Assembly: GCF_016881405.1 (NCBI RefSeq) | Contig: NZ_WOFE01000001.1 | Span: 496,001 to 560,000 of the forward strand | Direction: 5' to 3' | Origin: Deefgea chitinilytica | GTDB lineage: Bacteria; Pseudomonadota; Gammaproteobacteria; Burkholderiales; Chitinibacteraceae | DNA length: 64,000 nucleotides | Made by a program: the position numbers and the translations under genes | Shown here: piece by piece, positions 62,326 to 64,000 of the stretch | Position numbering within the stretch: position 1 is the stretch's first letter | Layout of the letters: each line of letters opens with the position of its first letter | Notes under the pieces: model-generated | Database searches by the model: none | What the model was told of the DNA's origin: nothing | What the model saw: the letters and a program-made list of their open reading frames with translations, nothing else

Positions 62326-64000
62326 ATGTCCATCTTAATTTGCATTATCGCTGTTGTGGTTTTGTTGGGGGTATTGGCGTATTTGCGCGCGCCGTTGTGG
62401 TGGAGTTCATTGCTACTATTGATCGGTGCTGGCTATGCCGTTTTGCAGCAGGGTGCGCATCCAGCAATGGCGGGTATCTTATTGGTGGCTTTGTTGGTAC
62501 TTAATCTCAAGCCAATACGTCGTGCCATTTTAACTGGACCTTTGTTCGCCGTGTTCCGCAAAATCACACCACCGATGTCGCAAACGGAGCAAGAAGCAGT
62601 TGATGCCGGCACCGTATGGTGGGATCGCGACTTGTTTTCAGGTAAACCTGATTTTGCCAAATTGCATCAATACGCAGCACCGAAACTCAGTGCGGAAGAG
62701 GAAGCATTTTTAAATGGCCCGACTGAGCAATTGTGCGAAATGCTCAATGATTGGGAGATCACCCAAAAGCGCAAAGATCTTTCGCCTGAAGCGTGGGATT
62801 TCATCAAGAAAAATGGCTTTTTGGGCTTGATTATCAAGAAAGAATTCGGCGGTAAAGAATTTAGTAATTACGCCCATGCTCGCGTGGTAACCAAAATTGC
62901 TACCCGTTCGGGTTCCGCTGCGGTGACAGTAATGGTGCCTAATTCACTCGGCCCTGGTGAATTGTTGCAGCATTACGGTACGCCTGAGCAAAAAAACTAC
63001 TATTTGCCACGTTTGGCGGTGGGTGAAGAAATCCCTTGTTTTGCCTTGACCAGCCCAGAGGCGGGCTCTGATGCCGGTGGCATTCCTGACTTTGGTGTGG
63101 TGGCGCGTGGTAGCTACACCGATCCACGCACTGGTGTGTTTCACGATAACGTACTTGGTATTCGCCTGACTTGGGAAAAACGCTATATCACGCTAGGCCC
63201 CGTAGCGACCATTTTGGGCTTGGCTTTCAAACTTTATGATCCAGAACATTTACTCGGTGAACAAGAAGACATCGGCATTACCTGCGCCTTGATTCCAACG
63301 ACGCACGAAGGTGTTGAAATTGGTCGTCGTCATTATCCAGGTACGAGCGCGTTCCAGAACGGCCCGAACTGGGGCAAGGACGTATTTATTCCGATGGATT
63401 GGGTGATTGGTGGACAAGATTTCGTTGGCAAAGGCTGGAAAATGTTGGTCGAGTGCTTGTCGGTCGGCCGTTGCATTTCTCTACCGGCGATGTCGGTGGC
63501 AACAGGGATGCTATCGTCGTACACCACGGGTGCTTATGCGCGGATTCGTAGCCAGTTTGGTTTGTCGATTGGTCGCTTTGAAGGGGTTGATGAAGCCTTG
63601 GGTCGCATCGGTGGCTACACCTATCAAATGGATGCGGCACAACGCTTGGCGCTGACGGCACTGGATTCGGGCGAAAAACCGTCGGTAATTTCAGGTATTT
63701 TGAAATACCACAATACCGAAAAAATGCGCAAATCATTGAACGATGCAATGGATGTGCATGGGGGTAAAGCGGTATGTATTGGTCCGCGTAACTATCTAGC
63801 TCTAGGCTACCACGCAATACCCGTAGCGATTACTGTCGAAGGCGCTAATATTCTCACGCGCAGCATGATTATCTTTGGTCAAGGTGCGATTCGTAGCCAT
63901 CCATTTGTGCTACGTGAACTCAAAGCGGCGATGAACAAAGATTTGGTGGCGTTTGATGATGCGGTAATCGGGCATATTGGCTTTGCGATTTCCAATATGG
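62326..64000 (+). CDS. fadE: FadE-type acyl-CoA dehydrogenase (partial)
   Basis: The ATG at 62326 follows CGGAG by eight bases; 558 codons are open and the gene continues past the window. Two or three hydrophobic segments in the first 65 residues are FadE-like and point to membrane attachment. The acyl-CoA dehydrogenase core includes CFALTSPEAGSDAGG near 240-255 and GRCISLPAMSVA. FadE makes the trans-2-enoyl-CoA in the first step of beta-oxidation. The TetR gene ends 20 bases before it. Confidence 0.94.
   Translation, partial: MSILICIIAVVVLLGVLAYLRAPLWWSSLLLLIGAGYAVLQQGAHPAMAGILLVALLVLNLKPIRRAILTGPLFAVFRKITPPMSQTEQEAVDAGTVWWDRDLFSGKPDFAKLHQYAAPKLSAEEEAFLNGPTEQLCEMLNDWEITQKRKDLSPEAWDFIKKNGFLGLIIKKEFGGKEFSNYAHARVVTKIATRSGSAAVTVMVPNSLGPGELLQHYGTPEQKNYYLPRLAVGEEIPCFALTSPEAGSDAGGIPDFGVVARGSYTDPRTGVFHDNVLGIRLTWEKRYITLGPVATILGLAFKLYDPEHLLGEQEDIGITCALIPTTHEGVEIGRRHYPGTSAFQNGPNWGKDVFIPMDWVIGGQDFVGKGWKMLVECLSVGRCISLPAMSVATGMLSSYTTGAYARIRSQFGLSIGRFEGVDEALGRIGGYTYQMDAAQRLALTALDSGEKPSVISGILKYHNTEKMRKSLNDAMDVHGGKAVCIGPRNYLALGYHAIPVAITVEGANILTRSMIIFGQGAIRSHPFVLRELKAAMNKDLVAFDDAVIGHIGFAISNM

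Noticed and set aside
1-64000. tRNA, rRNA, prophage or insertion sequence
   Set aside because: No cloverleaf, rRNA or transposase-like sequence was recognised on either strand by reading; a dedicated tRNA scan was not possible.

Overview
The window is a chromosomal stretch of a betaproteobacterium, most likely a chitin-associated member of the Neisseriales (Chitinibacter/Deefgea/Iodobacter type). The grounds are a full RpoE-RseABC-MucD block running into lepA-lepB-rnc-era-recO, an FNR-hemN pair, glnE-yhdP-nitrilase-tldD order, base composition near 50% GC, and a secreted protease with two chitin-binding domains. The genus is inferred from gene content, not from a database search. No tRNA, rRNA, CRISPR array or intact insertion sequence was seen.

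Layout. 1-1.8 kb: the end of a recB-like gene and recD. 2.1-4.6 kb: a large secreted chitin-binding metalloprotease. 4.7-7.0 kb: a decayed contact-dependent-inhibition / polymorphic-toxin patch (haemagglutinin fragment, orphan PoNi-type immunity gene, 74-codon toxin tip). 7-15 kb: truC, a small unknown gene, glnE and yhdP. 15-19.7 kb: an amidase, a DUF262/DUF1524 (GmrSD-like) nuclease gene lying between conserved housekeeping genes, tldD and a GNAT. 19.8-25.5 kb: an HDOD protein, rlmB, an unusual 6-phosphogluconate-dehydrogenase-like fragment, fnr, hemN and a TauE/SafE-like membrane protein. 25.5-27.2 kb: nadB.

27.3-37.2 kb is one long co-directional block: the envelope-stress sigma factor and its regulators, the MucD periplasmic protease, a small glutaredoxin, LepA, signal peptidase I, a DUF4845 membrane protein, RNase III, Era and RecO. 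Very short gaps and 4-bp overlaps make a shared operon likely. It is followed by a SpoIIAA-like protein and a 570-residue protein of unknown role. 39.7-45.1 kb holds mog, a HAD phosphatase, darP (yjgA), pmbA (tldE, partner of the distant tldD), an AlkA-type glycosylase, a phasin-like gene and a class 1A-type pyrD. 45.2-49.3 kb has a MarR/aminotransferase divergent pair and a TPP-riboswitch-controlled thiM-thiE-thiD operon.

49.4-64 kb holds a serine hydrolase, an AraC regulator, a branched-chain amino-acid binding lipoprotein, radC, coaBC-dut, ahpF-ahpC, a HAD phosphatase, a 192-bp nested palindrome, a ychJ gene overlapping an LRR-protein-kinase gene, and a PsrA-like TetR gene with a matching operator next to fadE, which runs off the window. 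The least explained items are the toxin/immunity remnant, the protease architecture, the nested palindrome, the LRR-kinase and the 570-residue protein.
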